Of a stretch of 64,000 nt of DNA, positions 52,575 to 61,142 are shown piece after piece. The position numbers were made by a program, and so were the translations under genes. The first letter of the stretch is position 1, and the number at the start of each line of letters is the position of its first letter. Where the stretch lies: contig NZ_CP017077.1 in NCBI RefSeq assembly GCF_001742225.1, positions 620,001 through 684,000 of the forward strand, in the 5' to 3' direction. This stretch comes from Novosphingobium resinovorum (GTDB lineage Bacteria > Pseudomonadota > Alphaproteobacteria > Sphingomonadales > Sphingomonadaceae). The notes under the pieces were generated by a model. The model was not told where the DNA came from, searched no databases, and saw only the letters and a list, made by a program, of their open reading frames with translations.

Positions 52575-54317
52575 ATGCTCGATCTGCTCATCAAGGGGGG
52601 CGAGATCGTCGATGGTACGGGACGGCCGCGATTCACGGGGGATGTCGGCATCGCCGACGGGCGCATCGTCGCCGTGGGCGATCTGTCGGGCCCGGCCCAT
52701 CGCAGCATTGATGCTTCGGGCCTGCTGGTCACGCCCGGTTGGGTCGACATTCACACGCATTACGATGGGCAGGCGACATGGGACATGCTGCTCGACCCTT
52801 CGTTCAGTTCGGGCGTCACAACTGCGATCCTCGGTAACTGCGGCGTCGGTTTCGCGCCGGTCGCCCGGGGAGACGAAGGGCGACTGATCGATCTGATGGA
52901 TGGGGTGGAGGAAATCCCCGGCGGCGCACTTCACGCCGGGCTGGAGTGGAACTGGTCCAGCTTCCCCGAATATCTCGACGTGCTGGATTCCAAGCCGCGC
53001 AGCTTCGACGTGGGATGCTATCTCCCGCACGGACCGCTGCGCCTTTTCGTTCTTGGCGACAAGGTTGGCTCCGGCCGCAAGGCCGATGTCGACGAGATCG
53101 AGCGGATGGCTGGCCTCGTTGATGAAGCCATGCGGGTCGGCGCATTTGGCGTATCCAGTTCGCGAACTTCAGTCCATCGCACTGTTCACGGTGACATGAC
53201 ACCCGATTTCGAGGTCGACCGCGAGGAACTGGTGGCGCTTGCCCGCGTAGTTGCGCGGCACCGTGGCGTCATGGAATTCGCGCCTGCCGGGGTCGTTGGC
53301 GAGGATCCGCAGGGCATCCGCAGCGAAATGGCGTTGTTTGACGACATCGTGACCGAAACCGGCGTTGACGTGCACATGCTGTTGCTGCAGCCCAACCTTG
53401 ACCCCGATTACTGGCAGGAACAGCTGGACTGGGCGACCCGCATCAACACCGGCGGCCGCTCGCGCGTATTCGGGCAGGTGAGCGGGCGCAGCATCGGCGC
53501 GCTGCTCAGCTTCTACGGCACGCATCCGTTCATGGAACGACCGGCTTTCCGCCAGGTGAAGGCCAGTCTCCCGCGTGACGAATGGCTGGCCGCACTTGCA
53601 GAATCGCAGGTCAAGGCGCGCATCCTGCGCGAGACGGATACTGACGGCAGCTTCGGCGCATTCCTCAACCAGCACTGGGGCAGTTGCTTCGATCTCGGCG
53701 AGACGGCCGATTACGAGCCGGACGACAGCGTCAACGTGGTCGGCCTGGCCGCTGCGGCAGGGACCACTCCGCAATCCTACGTCTACGACATGATGCTCCA
53801 GACCAGCCGCCACCCGCGCCTGCTGCTGGCAATAAACAACTATGTCGGTGGTGGGCTGGAGAAGCTGAAGCCTATGATCGAGCATCCTGCGACCGTGCTT
53901 GGCGCTTCCGATGCCGGGGCGCATGTCATGACGATCTGCGATGGTTCGATGAACAGCTTCATGCTGACACACTGGGCGCGCGATCGATCACGCGGGGCGG
54001 TCATCCCGCTCGAACAGGTGGTGCGGATGATGACACGTGACACTGCGCGCTCGATCGGCATCCTCGATCGCGGCACGCTGGAGCCAGGAATGCGTGCGGA
54101 CCTAAACATAATCGATTTCGAGAACCTCGCATTAGGTAAACCAACCATTGTCGATGACCTGCCGCAGGGCGCGAGCCGCCTGCTGCAGGATGTGCGCGGT
54201 TATCGCCTGACGATGGTAAACGGCACGATCACACGGGAACACGATCAGGCAACGGGCGAGATGCCCGGTCGGCTGTTAAGGCACCGTGCGCCGAAGGTCG
54301 AGGTGCCGAAGATCTGA
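52575..54317 (+). CDS. N-acyl-D-amino-acid deacylase-family amidohydrolase
   Basis: A 580-residue amidohydrolase of the D-aminoacylase/dihydroorotase-like family. It begins MLDLLIKGGEIVDGTGRPRF, carries the metal site VDIHTHYDGQATWD (His-x-His near residue 60), SGVTTAILGNCGVGFAP, and the C-terminal metal ligand region GASDAGAHVMTICDGSMNSF plus LEPGMRADLNIIDFENL. GGGAG lies about 8 bases before the ATG. Members hydrolyse N-acyl-D-amino acids or related amides. A stem of 8 bases (GAAGATCT...AGATCTTC, 54308-54335) overlaps the stop codon but has no U-tract. Confidence 0.9.
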   Translation: MLDLLIKGGEIVDGTGRPRFTGDVGIADGRIVAVGDLSGPAHRSIDASGLLVTPGWVDIHTHYDGQATWDMLLDPSFSSGVTTAILGNCGVGFAPVARGDEGRLIDLMDGVEEIPGGALHAGLEWNWSSFPEYLDVLDSKPRSFDVGCYLPHGPLRLFVLGDKVGSGRKADVDEIERMAGLVDEAMRVGAFGVSSSRTSVHRTVHGDMTPDFEVDREELVALARVVARHRGVMEFAPAGVVGEDPQGIRSEMALFDDIVTETGVDVHMLLLQPNLDPDYWQEQLDWATRINTGGRSRVFGQVSGRSIGALLSFYGTHPFMERPAFRQVKASLPRDEWLAALAESQVKARILRETDTDGSFGAFLNQHWGSCFDLGETADYEPDDSVNVVGLAAAAGTTPQSYVYDMMLQTSRHPRLLLAINNYVGGGLEKLKPMIEHPATVLGASDAGAHVMTICDGSMNSFMLTHWARDRSRGAVIPLEQVVRMMTRDTARSIGILDRGTLEPGMRADLNIIDFENLALGKPTIVDDLPQGASRLLQDVRGYRLTMVNGTITREHDQATGEMPGRLLRHRAPKVEVPKI

Positions 54318-54989
54318 GGCCGATGAGAGATCTTCCGCTGCCATGTGTTGAGGATGGGGGCCTTGTCCTCGGTCCGGTATCGAGAGCGTGAAATACAGAA
54401 TCTGACGTTGGCGATGTCATGGAAGTCAGCTTTGGAGGACAAGTGTTGGGACATTTTCCTCGGTCCGCTTCGGAGCATTTGCCCTGAAAAAAGCTGATGG
54501 GGGCGTCTAATCGCAGCTCTTTTGGCAAGCAGATTTTGAGCTGACCGTATGCCGGGTTCAGGGTCGTCTTCGCGGTCGGCATGGGCCGCCGCACGGTGGG
54601 TCTTCGGCGGACGGAACCTTCCTATTTGGACGGCGCACTCGCCGAAAAGCCGGTGCGTCCCATCAAGCGGATTGGCTCAGCCCACGTCCCGGCAGGGGCG
54701 GATTCGCTCACCAACTGCTCGTCGGCGAAGTACCGCATCACCGGCCGTATTCATTCTTGTTCCACGCCTCTGTGATCTGCCAAGTGTTGCCCTCATGATC
54801 GCACTTCACCTGGACCATCTGGAAATTCTGCATTCAGAAACGAGGTCTGACATCCGTAGCGGTGGTTCGTCACGGATCAGGTTGGCCCCGAAGCCTGGAA
54901 AGGATTGCTGGGTGTTGTCGCTGCATAGCTACTGGTGGTACCAGCAAAGGCGCACTGCTTTCGAACTCCAGGTTTGAAGTCGTGTCACT
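54318..54989. other. Gene-poor, lower-GC region before the AbiE locus
   Basis: About 670 bases with no supported gene. Base composition is visibly more AT-rich than its surroundings and the short frames have no family signal. A short direct repeat TCCTCGGTCCG occurs near 54365 and 54456. This looks like a remnant or insertion junction next to the toxin-antitoxin locus. Confidence 0.4.
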
Positions 54990-55064
54990 ATGCTAAGTCA
55001 TGCTACAGTTTTACAGAGATTTTCAAACTTCTCTTTGGTTTGAATTATCGGTATAATGCTTAGT
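54990..55064 (+). promoter_or_regulatory. AbiE promoter and candidate antitoxin operator
   Basis: A perfect minus-10 TATAAT lies at 55052-55057, seven bases before the antitoxin ATG at 55065, so the mRNA would be nearly leaderless. Upstream, ATGCTA occurs at 54990-54995 and again at 55000-55005, a direct repeat with 10-base (one helical turn) spacing that could be an AbiEi-binding site. No clear minus-35 element was found. Confidence 0.5.
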
Positions 55065-55895
55065 ATGGCTACCGAAAATCGAGGAAAGCTGAACCGGCTC
55101 CAGCAACTTCCGGATGGCGCACTTGTCGATGCGGCCTGGCTGGAGCGTCGCGGCTACTCCTCCTCGCTTCGCAGCCAGTACGTCAAGGCGGGATGGCTCA
55201 ATCAGCCGGCTCCGCGCGTATATCGCCGCGGAAACAGCCCGATCGGCTGGCGCGAGGCCATCATATCCCTCCAGACCTTCCTCGAGAGCGACCTGACCGT
55301 GGGCGGGCGAAGCGCGCTGGAGGAACTGGGGTATGGCCACTACCTGGGGCGGCGCAGGGAGGTTCATCTCTATGGCGCGCAAAGGCCACCCGGCTGGCTT
55401 GCCGCCTTGCCCCTCGAGGTGGAGTTTGTCTGGCACAACAGCCGGCGGCTGTTTCCTGATGATCCGGTCGTCACGCAATCCGATGACGCACAGAGCGGTA
55501 CGAGCGGTGAGCCGCTTCCCGTCCTGCCGGACGGTTTTCTGATCAGTGACGGAACCGCCAAATGGGGCCTGCGCCTCGCCAGCGCCGAACGGGCCCTGTT
55601 CCAGCTTCTCGACGAGCTGCCGGGCCGCGAAACCTTCCACCAGGTCGACATGCTGATGGAGGGCCTGGCGAATTTCAGTCCCCGCAGCCTGCAGGTCCAG
55701 CTGGCATCCTGCACCAGCATCAAGGTGAAGCGACTGTTCTTCTACTTCGCCGACCGCCATCGCCATGCCTGGCTTGAGCGGCTGGACCGCTCGGCCGTGG
55801 ACCTTGGTACCGGCAAGCGCGTGCTCGTGAAAGGCGGCAAGCTGGATCCCACTTACCTCATCACTGTTCCGGAAGAGCTCGATGGCCTTTCTTGA
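55065..55895 (+). CDS. AbiEi-family antitoxin (type IV toxin-antitoxin)
   Basis: The 276-residue protein begins MATENRGKLNRLQQLPDGAL followed by a helix-turn-helix-like N terminus (LVDAAWLERRGYSSSLRSQY), YRRGNSPIGWREAIISLQTF and a C-terminal domain ending KLDPTYLITVPEE. This matches AbiEi antitoxins, which bind their promoter and oppose AbiEii nucleotidyltransferase toxins. The ATG at 55065 is chosen because an earlier ATG at 55056 overlaps the minus-10 box. It overlaps the toxin start by 14 bases. AbiE systems protect against phage by abortive infection in other bacteria. Confidence 0.85.
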   Translation: MATENRGKLNRLQQLPDGALVDAAWLERRGYSSSLRSQYVKAGWLNQPAPRVYRRGNSPIGWREAIISLQTFLESDLTVGGRSALEELGYGHYLGRRREVHLYGAQRPPGWLAALPLEVEFVWHNSRRLFPDDPVVTQSDDAQSGTSGEPLPVLPDGFLISDGTAKWGLRLASAERALFQLLDELPGRETFHQVDMLMEGLANFSPRSLQVQLASCTSIKVKRLFFYFADRHRHAWLERLDRSAVDLGTGKRVLVKGGKLDPTYLITVPEELDGLS

Positions 55896-56804
55896 AGACT
55901 ACCACAATCAGGTAGCGCTGCTGCTGCGCACGATCCCTTTCGTGGCTGCCGAACCCGACTTCGCCCTCAGGGGGGCACCGCGATCAATTTGTTCGTGAGA
56001 GACATGCCGCGCCTGTCAGTCGATATCGACCTGACCTACCTCCCCGTGGCGGACCGCGAGGTCTCGCTGGCCGCCATTGACGCCGACATGGAAAGGATCG
56101 CGCAACGGATCGAAACTGCCATCCCCGGGGTCCATGTGGCGCGAAGTCGGCTCCAGAAGGAAGGCATCGTCACAAGGCTGGTCGTTTGCGATGGCACCAC
56201 GCAGATCAAGATCGAGGTGACACCGGTGCTGCGCGGGGCCGTCTACGAGCCTGTCGAAACGGACGTCTCGGCGGTCGTGGAAGACACATTCGGTTATGCG
56301 CGGATCGCCGTGGTCTCGTTCGCCGATCTCTATGCAGGCAAAATCGTCGCCGCACTCGACCGCCAGCATCCACGTGACCTCTTCGATGTGCGGGATTTGC
56401 TGGTCAACGAAGGTATCAGTGACGAGCTTCGCCGAGCGTTCGTCGTCTACATCCTGAGCCACAACCGGCCGATGGCGGACATCCTTGCGCCAACGCGAAA
56501 AGATCTCGAGGAGGAGTTTGCGCGCGGGTTCGAGGGCATGACCCAGGAGCCTGTGCCGCTGGGTGAGCTGATCGAGGCGCGCGAAAGGCTGGTGCGGCTC
56601 ATGGTCACGGACATGCCCGCCGAGCATCGCCGGTTCCTGCTTGGCTTTAAGCGCGGTGAGCCGGATTGGGATCTGCTTGGCCTGCCCCGAGCCGCCGATC
56701 TGCCCGCCGTAAGGTGGAGGCAGCAGAACCTTGCCAAGCTTCCCGCCGAGCGCAGGGCAGGTCTCATCGAGCGCCTTGAGGCCATATTCGCAGCTGACGG
56801 ATGA
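55882..56804 (+). pseudogene. AbiEii-family nucleotidyltransferase toxin, frameshifted at a G6 run
   Basis: The start MAFLEDYHNQVALLLRTIPF with FVAAEPDFALRG is followed by a frame change exactly where the family reads GGTAINLF. The sequence has six G at 55970-55975; seven would restore GGTAINLFVRDMPRLSVDID, the essential nucleotide-binding motif. The rest of the protein (271 residues, with SVDIDLTYLPVAD and FADLYAGKIVAALDRQHPRD) is intact in the shifted frame. As written, the toxin is inactive. It may be a sequencing error, a neutralised toxin or a phase-variable tract. Confidence 0.8.
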
Positions 56805-57118
56805 ACTATCGCCTTTACCAGACAGGAACCTCGCAGACTTCTCCCGCGGCCAAGCTGGTCGCCAGGCACGCGCAGGATCAAAATCAGAGTCTTGCGCTAC
56901 TTTAGGCACAAGAGCGGCCATTCTGACGCGGGGCAAGGAATTGCCAGGTCTGGTCGAAACCTGCCGGGATAGCAGCCGGTCCGGACCTAGGCGTCGAAAT
57001 CCGGCGCTGAGGGTCCGAAATGCGTCGGGTGCGGGAGCGGCTGCCACGCAGCTATCCGATGAGACGTCGGGACAACGTCACTCATGACTAATTGCGTGGC
57101 TTGTACGATCCTGCACGC
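56805..57118. other. Intergenic region downstream of AbiE
   Basis: About 310 bases without a supported gene, promoter or terminator. It separates the toxin-antitoxin locus from the DoxX-like gene on the same strand. Confidence 0.4.
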
Positions 57119-57523
57119 ATGAGAGTCCGTAGATATTCCTGTGCAGTGCTGGCGATACTCTATGCCGTAGCTGGCACGCTACATTTGATCATCCCGGCAC
57201 CATTCGTCGCCATCGTCCCGGATTGGGTTCCTGCGCCTGCCTTAGTCGTCATGCTGACCGGTCTTGCCGAGATCGCCGGTGCCGCGGGAATCGGACAGCC
57301 TTGGAAGCCTCGGCTTCGCGCTGCTGCGGCGTGGGGGCTCGCCGCTTACGCCCTGTGCGTCTGGCCGGCGAATGTCCATCACATGCTGCTCGACCTTGCG
57401 AAGCCGGGCCACGGACTGGGACTGGCCTACCACTTACCACGCCTTGCCTTACAGCCGGTGCTTATCTTGTGGCCGTTATGGGCGACAAGCGTCACGACCT
57501 GGCCTTTCCGGCCGCGCACCTGA
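57119..57523 (+). CDS. DoxX-like membrane protein
   Basis: A 134-residue integral membrane protein with four predicted helices: CAVLAILYAVAGTLHLIIP, APALVVMLTGLAEIAGAAGI, RAAAAWGLAAYALCVWPANV and LALQPVLILWPLWATSV. The spacing and the HLI, E and P residues resemble DoxX/MauE-type small quinone- or redox-associated membrane proteins. The ATG at 57119 was chosen because the first helix follows immediately; a start 27 bases upstream is possible. It stands next to the broken MsrB gene and may be linked to membrane redox. Confidence 0.75.
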   Translation: MRVRRYSCAVLAILYAVAGTLHLIIPAPFVAIVPDWVPAPALVVMLTGLAEIAGAAGIGQPWKPRLRAAAAWGLAAYALCVWPANVHHMLLDLAKPGHGLGLAYHLPRLALQPVLILWPLWATSVTTWPFRPRT

Positions 57524-57541
57524 GCATCCCGGTGGCGCGCG

Positions 57542-58031
57542 TCAGGCGGGCCGGAATGCCAGCGCAGCACCATTCATGCAGTAACGTAGGCCGGTTGGGG
57601 GGGGCCGTCGTCGAAGACGTGGCCGAGGTGCCCGTCGCAGCGGGCGCAACGCACCTCCCTGCGAACCATGCCCATGGAGCGATCGGCAACGATCTTCAGG
57701 GCGCTCGGGAAATGGTTCCAGAAACTGGGCCACCCCGTTCCGCTATCGAACTTGGTAGTGGACGAAAACAAGGGCAGGTCGCAGCCCGCGCAAAGAAAGC
57801 GACCCTTGCGGTGTTCCTTGAGGAACGGGCTCGAATAGGGGCGCTCGGTACTTCCCTGTCGCAGCACCGCATAGGCCTGAGGGGATAGTCGTCGGCGCCA
57901 TTCCGCGTCTGGCAGGCGAAGACTTGCTGCCGGAGCGGCGACAGCTGGTCTACCCGTCAGTGCAATCGCGCCTGCAACGATCATCGCCGACGTGAAGTCG
58001 CGGCGGTCCAGGGAAAAAAGCTCGAAGTCAT
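57542..58031 (-). pseudogene. msrB: Peptide-methionine (R)-S-oxide reductase MsrB, frameshifted
   Basis: A Tat-type leader (SLDRRDFTSAMIVAGAIAL) precedes an MsrB domain with zinc ligands CAGCDLPLF and CARCDGHLGHVF and the block SSTTKFDSGTGWPSFWNHF. The catalytic Cys end (TGLRYCMNGAALAFRPA) lies in another frame, separated at a C8 run (57597-57604); nine C would give GPPPTGLRYC. A second run of six T at the N terminus (58014-58019) also blocks the natural start MTSSFFSLDRRDF, which needs seven. MsrB repairs oxidised methionine in the periplasm. Both changes are in homopolymers; sequencing error is probable. Confidence 0.8.
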
Positions 58032-58124
58032 GACCTCGAAAATCCTGTTGCTTGGAAGTATACAGGCCAGGCATGGGGATGCGGGCCAACGGCCCAAACA
58101 CCCCATGCCTCTTTCATATCTGGG

Positions 58125-58685
58125 TCAGGGCATCAGCACGGTGTCGACCACGTGGATGACACCGTTCGACTGCATGACGTTGGCGATGGTGATCTTCGCC
58201 TTGCCGCCCTTGGCGTCGGTCAGCCACCAGGCTCCGGTCTTGTCCTTCCAGGCGGTCAGCTTCTCGCCCTCTACCGTCGTCAGCGTGGCCTTGCCGCCAT
58301 GGGCCTTGGCATTGGCGGCGATTTCGGCGGCGGTCATGCGGCCCGCGACAACATGGTAGGTCAGCACTTTCGTGAGCGTCGCCTTGTTTTCAGGCTTGAG
58401 CAGCGAATCCACGGTGCCCTTGGGCAGCTTGGCGAAAGCGGCGTTGGTGGGCGCGAAGACGGTGAACGGACCGGGGCCCTTCAACGTATCGACGAGCCCA
58501 GCAGCCTTAACCGCGGCGACGAGGGTGGTGTGGTCCCTGGAGTTGACGGCGTTGTCGACGATGTCCTTGGTCGAATACATCGCGGCACCGCCCACCATCG
58601 GGTTCTTGGCCGCAATGGCTACGCCGCCGCTGAGCAACAGGGCGGCGGCCAGGCCGGAGGCGAACTTGCGGGTTACTGCTTGCAT
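58125..58685 (-). CDS. Fasciclin-domain secreted protein
   Basis: A 186-residue protein with a signal peptide (MQAVTRKFASGLAAALLLSG, then GVAIAA) and one fasciclin domain: IVDNAVNSRDHTTLVAAVKA, GPFTVFAPTNAAFAKLPKGT, VLTYHVVAGRMTAAEIAANA and VIHVVDTVLMP. Fasciclin domains promote adhesion or matrix contacts. AGAGG lies about 9 bases before the ATG at 58685. It follows, on the same strand, the RskA-type anti-sigma gene and the ECF sigma gene; fasciclin plus SigK/RskA is a recurrent association, so it is probably the main target of that sigma factor. Confidence 0.9.
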   Translation of the reverse strand: MQAVTRKFASGLAAALLLSGGVAIAAKNPMVGGAAMYSTKDIVDNAVNSRDHTTLVAAVKAAGLVDTLKGPGPFTVFAPTNAAFAKLPKGTVDSLLKPENKATLTKVLTYHVVAGRMTAAEIAANAKAHGGKATLTTVEGEKLTAWKDKTGAWWLTDAKGGKAKITIANVMQSNGVIHVVDTVLMP

Positions 58686-58767
58686 GTCAGGGATCCTCTT
58701 TCGCGCACTCCTTTGGATGGAATGCCCCGAAGATACGGAGCGCACGCTGGTCCGGATGCAGGAGAAA

Positions 58768-59454
58768 TCAGATCATCGAGATTTTTCCTGTCATCACCGG
58801 CAGGCTGCTCGGCGCGGCATGGGGCGCGGTGGCGGGATCTTCCATGGTAACGGCCAGCGTCGCTCCCGCAGCAATAAGCGGGCGCATTGCGGGATCGACG
58901 GGAATGGCGCCTCCTTGGTGCGCCATCATTCCCAGCGAGCGCGGGACGCCGTCCTGCGGGATGACCCATAGCTCGGCGTGCTTGCCGTCGCCGGGCTCCG
59001 CCTGCGAGCCGACCTGCAGGATGCCATTGTGCGGGTCGTAGCTGATGGCGAGAACTTGCGCCTCATTGGTCCCCTTTAACTGCGAGACCGCCATTGGCAT
59101 GCGTGCAGTCGGCTCGACCGGGCGCAGTACAACGAATAGGGCGAGCGCTGCCGCGATGGCTCCAGACATCAGCGCACCCGCTCGCCAGGCATGCAGTCGG
59201 TTCGGGCTTGGCGCCTCCGGGGCGGCTCCGATGCGCGCCGCTACCGTATGCCAGACCCGGGACGAAGGCAGGACGGGCGGGAGAGCATCGAGCAAGGGCG
59301 ACAGCCTTGTGGTCCATCCTTCCACCTCCCGTGCAAAGACCGGATCGGATAGGCACAAGCGCAAGGCCTGCGCTCGCTCGGCTCCTTCCAGCAGCCCCAG
59401 CGCGAGTTCAGCGGCGAGAGCACCGCGATCCTGTTCCTCAGCTGCGTCAACCAT
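58768..59454 (-). CDS. RskA-like anti-sigma factor
   Basis: A 228-residue single-pass membrane protein. The N-terminal cytoplasmic part (ALRLCLSDPVFAREVEGWTT) binds the sigma factor, a membrane helix (AGALMSGAIAAALALFVVLR) follows at ~115-135, and the C-terminal extracytoplasmic domain has LPVMTGKISM and ELWVIPQDGVPRSLGMM, typical of the RskA family. It overlaps the sigma gene by 8 bases, the usual arrangement. It should sequester the ECF sigma factor until an envelope or redox signal triggers its release. Confidence 0.88.
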   Translation of the reverse strand: MVDAAEEQDRGALAAELALGLLEGAERAQALRLCLSDPVFAREVEGWTTRLSPLLDALPPVLPSSRVWHTVAARIGAAPEAPSPNRLHAWRAGALMSGAIAAALALFVVLRPVEPTARMPMAVSQLKGTNEAQVLAISYDPHNGILQVGSQAEPGDGKHAELWVIPQDGVPRSLGMMAHQGGAIPVDPAMRPLIAAGATLAVTMEDPATAPHAAPSSLPVMTGKISMI

Positions 59455-60022
59455 GGCCCAGGCAATCTTTAAGCCTGAGCATGCCGCGCCGGATCCAGCT
59501 CTTGACCGTGCCGAGCGGCGTATCGCTGCGGTCCGCCAACTGCTGGTAGGTAAGGCCCTGAAGGAACGCGCTGCGGATGGCGCCGGACTGCTCGCTGGGA
59601 AGGCCTTCGAGGCAGACGAGTAGCCTGAGTCTCTCCTCATCCCCTTCCATCAGCGTGTCGGCGAGCGGCGCATCGTCCGCGATTTCGGCCATCGCTTCAT
59701 CGGGGATGGCGTCATGGCGATGTTCGGCCCGGCGCCAGTCGACAGCGGCGTTGCGCGCGATCGCGGCGAGCCAACTTACGGGACTGGCCCGAGAGGCGTC
59801 GAACGACGCAGCCCGTCTCCAGACCTTCACGTAGACATCCTGTAGCACATCCTCCGCCGCTTCCCGGTCCGCGCAGATGCGAAGGCAAATACCGAACAAC
59901 TTGGCGGAGGTAAGGTCATAGACATTGCGCAATCCGGCCGCATCGCCGCTGGCGGCAAGATGGATCGCCGAGACCAAAAGTGCCCGGTTTTCCGACCGTG
60001 AGGCAAAACTCGCTTCTTGCAT
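59447..60022 (-). CDS. ECF-type sigma-70 factor (SigK-like)
   Basis: A 191-residue RNA polymerase sigma factor with region 2 (REAAEDVLQDVYVKVWRRAA, SWLAAIARNAAVDWRR) and region 4 HTH (GLTYQQLADRSDTPLGTVKS WIRRG), and no region 3. The ATG at 60022 is used because the conserved sequence begins soon after; longer starts exist. First gene of an operon with an RskA-type anti-sigma and a fasciclin protein. Such SigK-like systems respond to envelope redox stress. No autoregulatory promoter could be identified by eye. Confidence 0.9.
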   Translation of the reverse strand: MQEASFASRSENRALLVSAIHLAASGDAAGLRNVYDLTSAKLFGICLRICADREAAEDVLQDVYVKVWRRAASFDASRASPVSWLAAIARNAAVDWRRAEHRHDAIPDEAMAEIADDAPLADTLMEGDEERLRLLVCLEGLPSEQSGAIRSAFLQGLTYQQLADRSDTPLGTVKSWIRRGMLRLKDCLGHG

Positions 60023-60074
60023 TCGCCGGTCTCGTCCCTGCTTCGCCGAAGCATCAACGATCCTTTGCACAACT

Positions 60075-60449
60075 TGTGCCCGGCTCGGCGTGACAACGCG
60101 CAGCGGCATCATGCCCTATGTGACGGGCGGCCTGTCCTCCGCCAAGGTGAGCAACAGCTTCGCGACCAGCAACGGGGCGAACATCTGTACCGAGGTCAAC
60201 CGTAAGGAAGATGCCTGGGGCTGGAACGTCGGCGGCGGCGTTGAAGTCAAGGTCGCGAAGAAACTCTCGATCGGTGCGCGCTACCTCTACACCCGCTATA
60301 ATGCCGGCGATTACCGTGTCGATGTCGGTGCCGGAACGGCGCCTGCGACCAATCCCTTCCGCATCACCCCTTCGGGCGGAGCCAGCATCAATCGCGGCGA
60401 CAAGTTCGACACTCAGAGCGTCATGGCGACCAGCAGCTTCCGCTTCTGA
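60075..60449 (+). pseudogene. Outer-membrane beta-barrel protein, C-terminal fragment
   Basis: The frame reads ARLGVTTRSGIMPYVTGGLS then WGWNVGGGVEVKVAKKLSIG and ends SVMATSSFRF, an outer-membrane barrel C terminus with the terminal aromatic (Phe) recognised by the Bam complex. Only about the last 110 residues are present; no start, signal peptide or upstream strands are found. The fragment begins just inside the promoter region of the ECF sigma operon, so it is the remnant of a gene truncated by rearrangement there. Confidence 0.7.
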
Positions 60450-61142
60450 TCGCGCTGACCTGAGGGCAGCTTCGAACATCCTGCACCACCTTGCAGTTGC
60501 CCTCATTGGTAACCGCGCTACGCATTCTCAGCGGAACAGTTTCAATCCAAATTGCTCGAATGGAGCGCGGTGCTCGCGGCTATTCACAGGATGTAGTCCC
60601 AATCAGGAAGTCCAGCATCTCCCTTAAGGGCTTGATGAGGCGAACGCTGGCGTCAGCCTGGTCAGGGCTCGGAACCCGGAGTTTCTTATCGGCCGGTTCG
60701 GCGTTCAGAAAATGGAAGGCTACTACTCTGGGACTGGAGATTGAAAAATTGCCGCTGCGAGTCCGAGAAGGTGTTTTGCCAGGGGTCAACGCCAGGTTAC
60801 TGCACCCATAGAGTCATAATCTGGGCCGAGCGGTACGCTTAAAGCAAGACCCGAGCGTCGATGGCTCGTCAAACTCTGGCTCATGCTGAACATGCGCTGT
60901 CTCCTTGCCGAGCGCATAAATATCCACGGCATATGCTCGACACCCAAATCGCTCGCGAACATCGCCGTCAAGTTTTAGTTTCAAACGAAATATTTATTTA
61001 TTTTCAGTGAGCTTGGGATCGAAAACCCTTGTCCAAGGTATCAGGATTGCTTGGCCGAAAAATCGGGCGAGTGGTGCTGGGCGTCGGCGGAACCGCGCAA
61101 CAGTCTCGAGATGCGACAAAAGGTTTCGCCTAGGGAGAACAT
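60450..61142. other. Intergenic region before the autotransporter gene
   Basis: About 690 bases without a supported gene, containing an AT-rich run at roughly 60970-61005 that may hold a promoter. A good ribosome site (AGGGAGA) lies close to the autotransporter ATG. Minus-strand frames here are short and unsupported. Confidence 0.4.

Noticed and set aside
54308..54335. GAAGATCT...AGATCTTC inverted repeat as a terminator
   Set aside because: The stem overlaps the stop codon, the loop is 12 bases and no U-tract follows on either strand.
54318..54989. Possible gene at 54549-54977 (142 codons)
   Set aside because: No ribosome site, no family signal and low coding periodicity; treated as non-coding.
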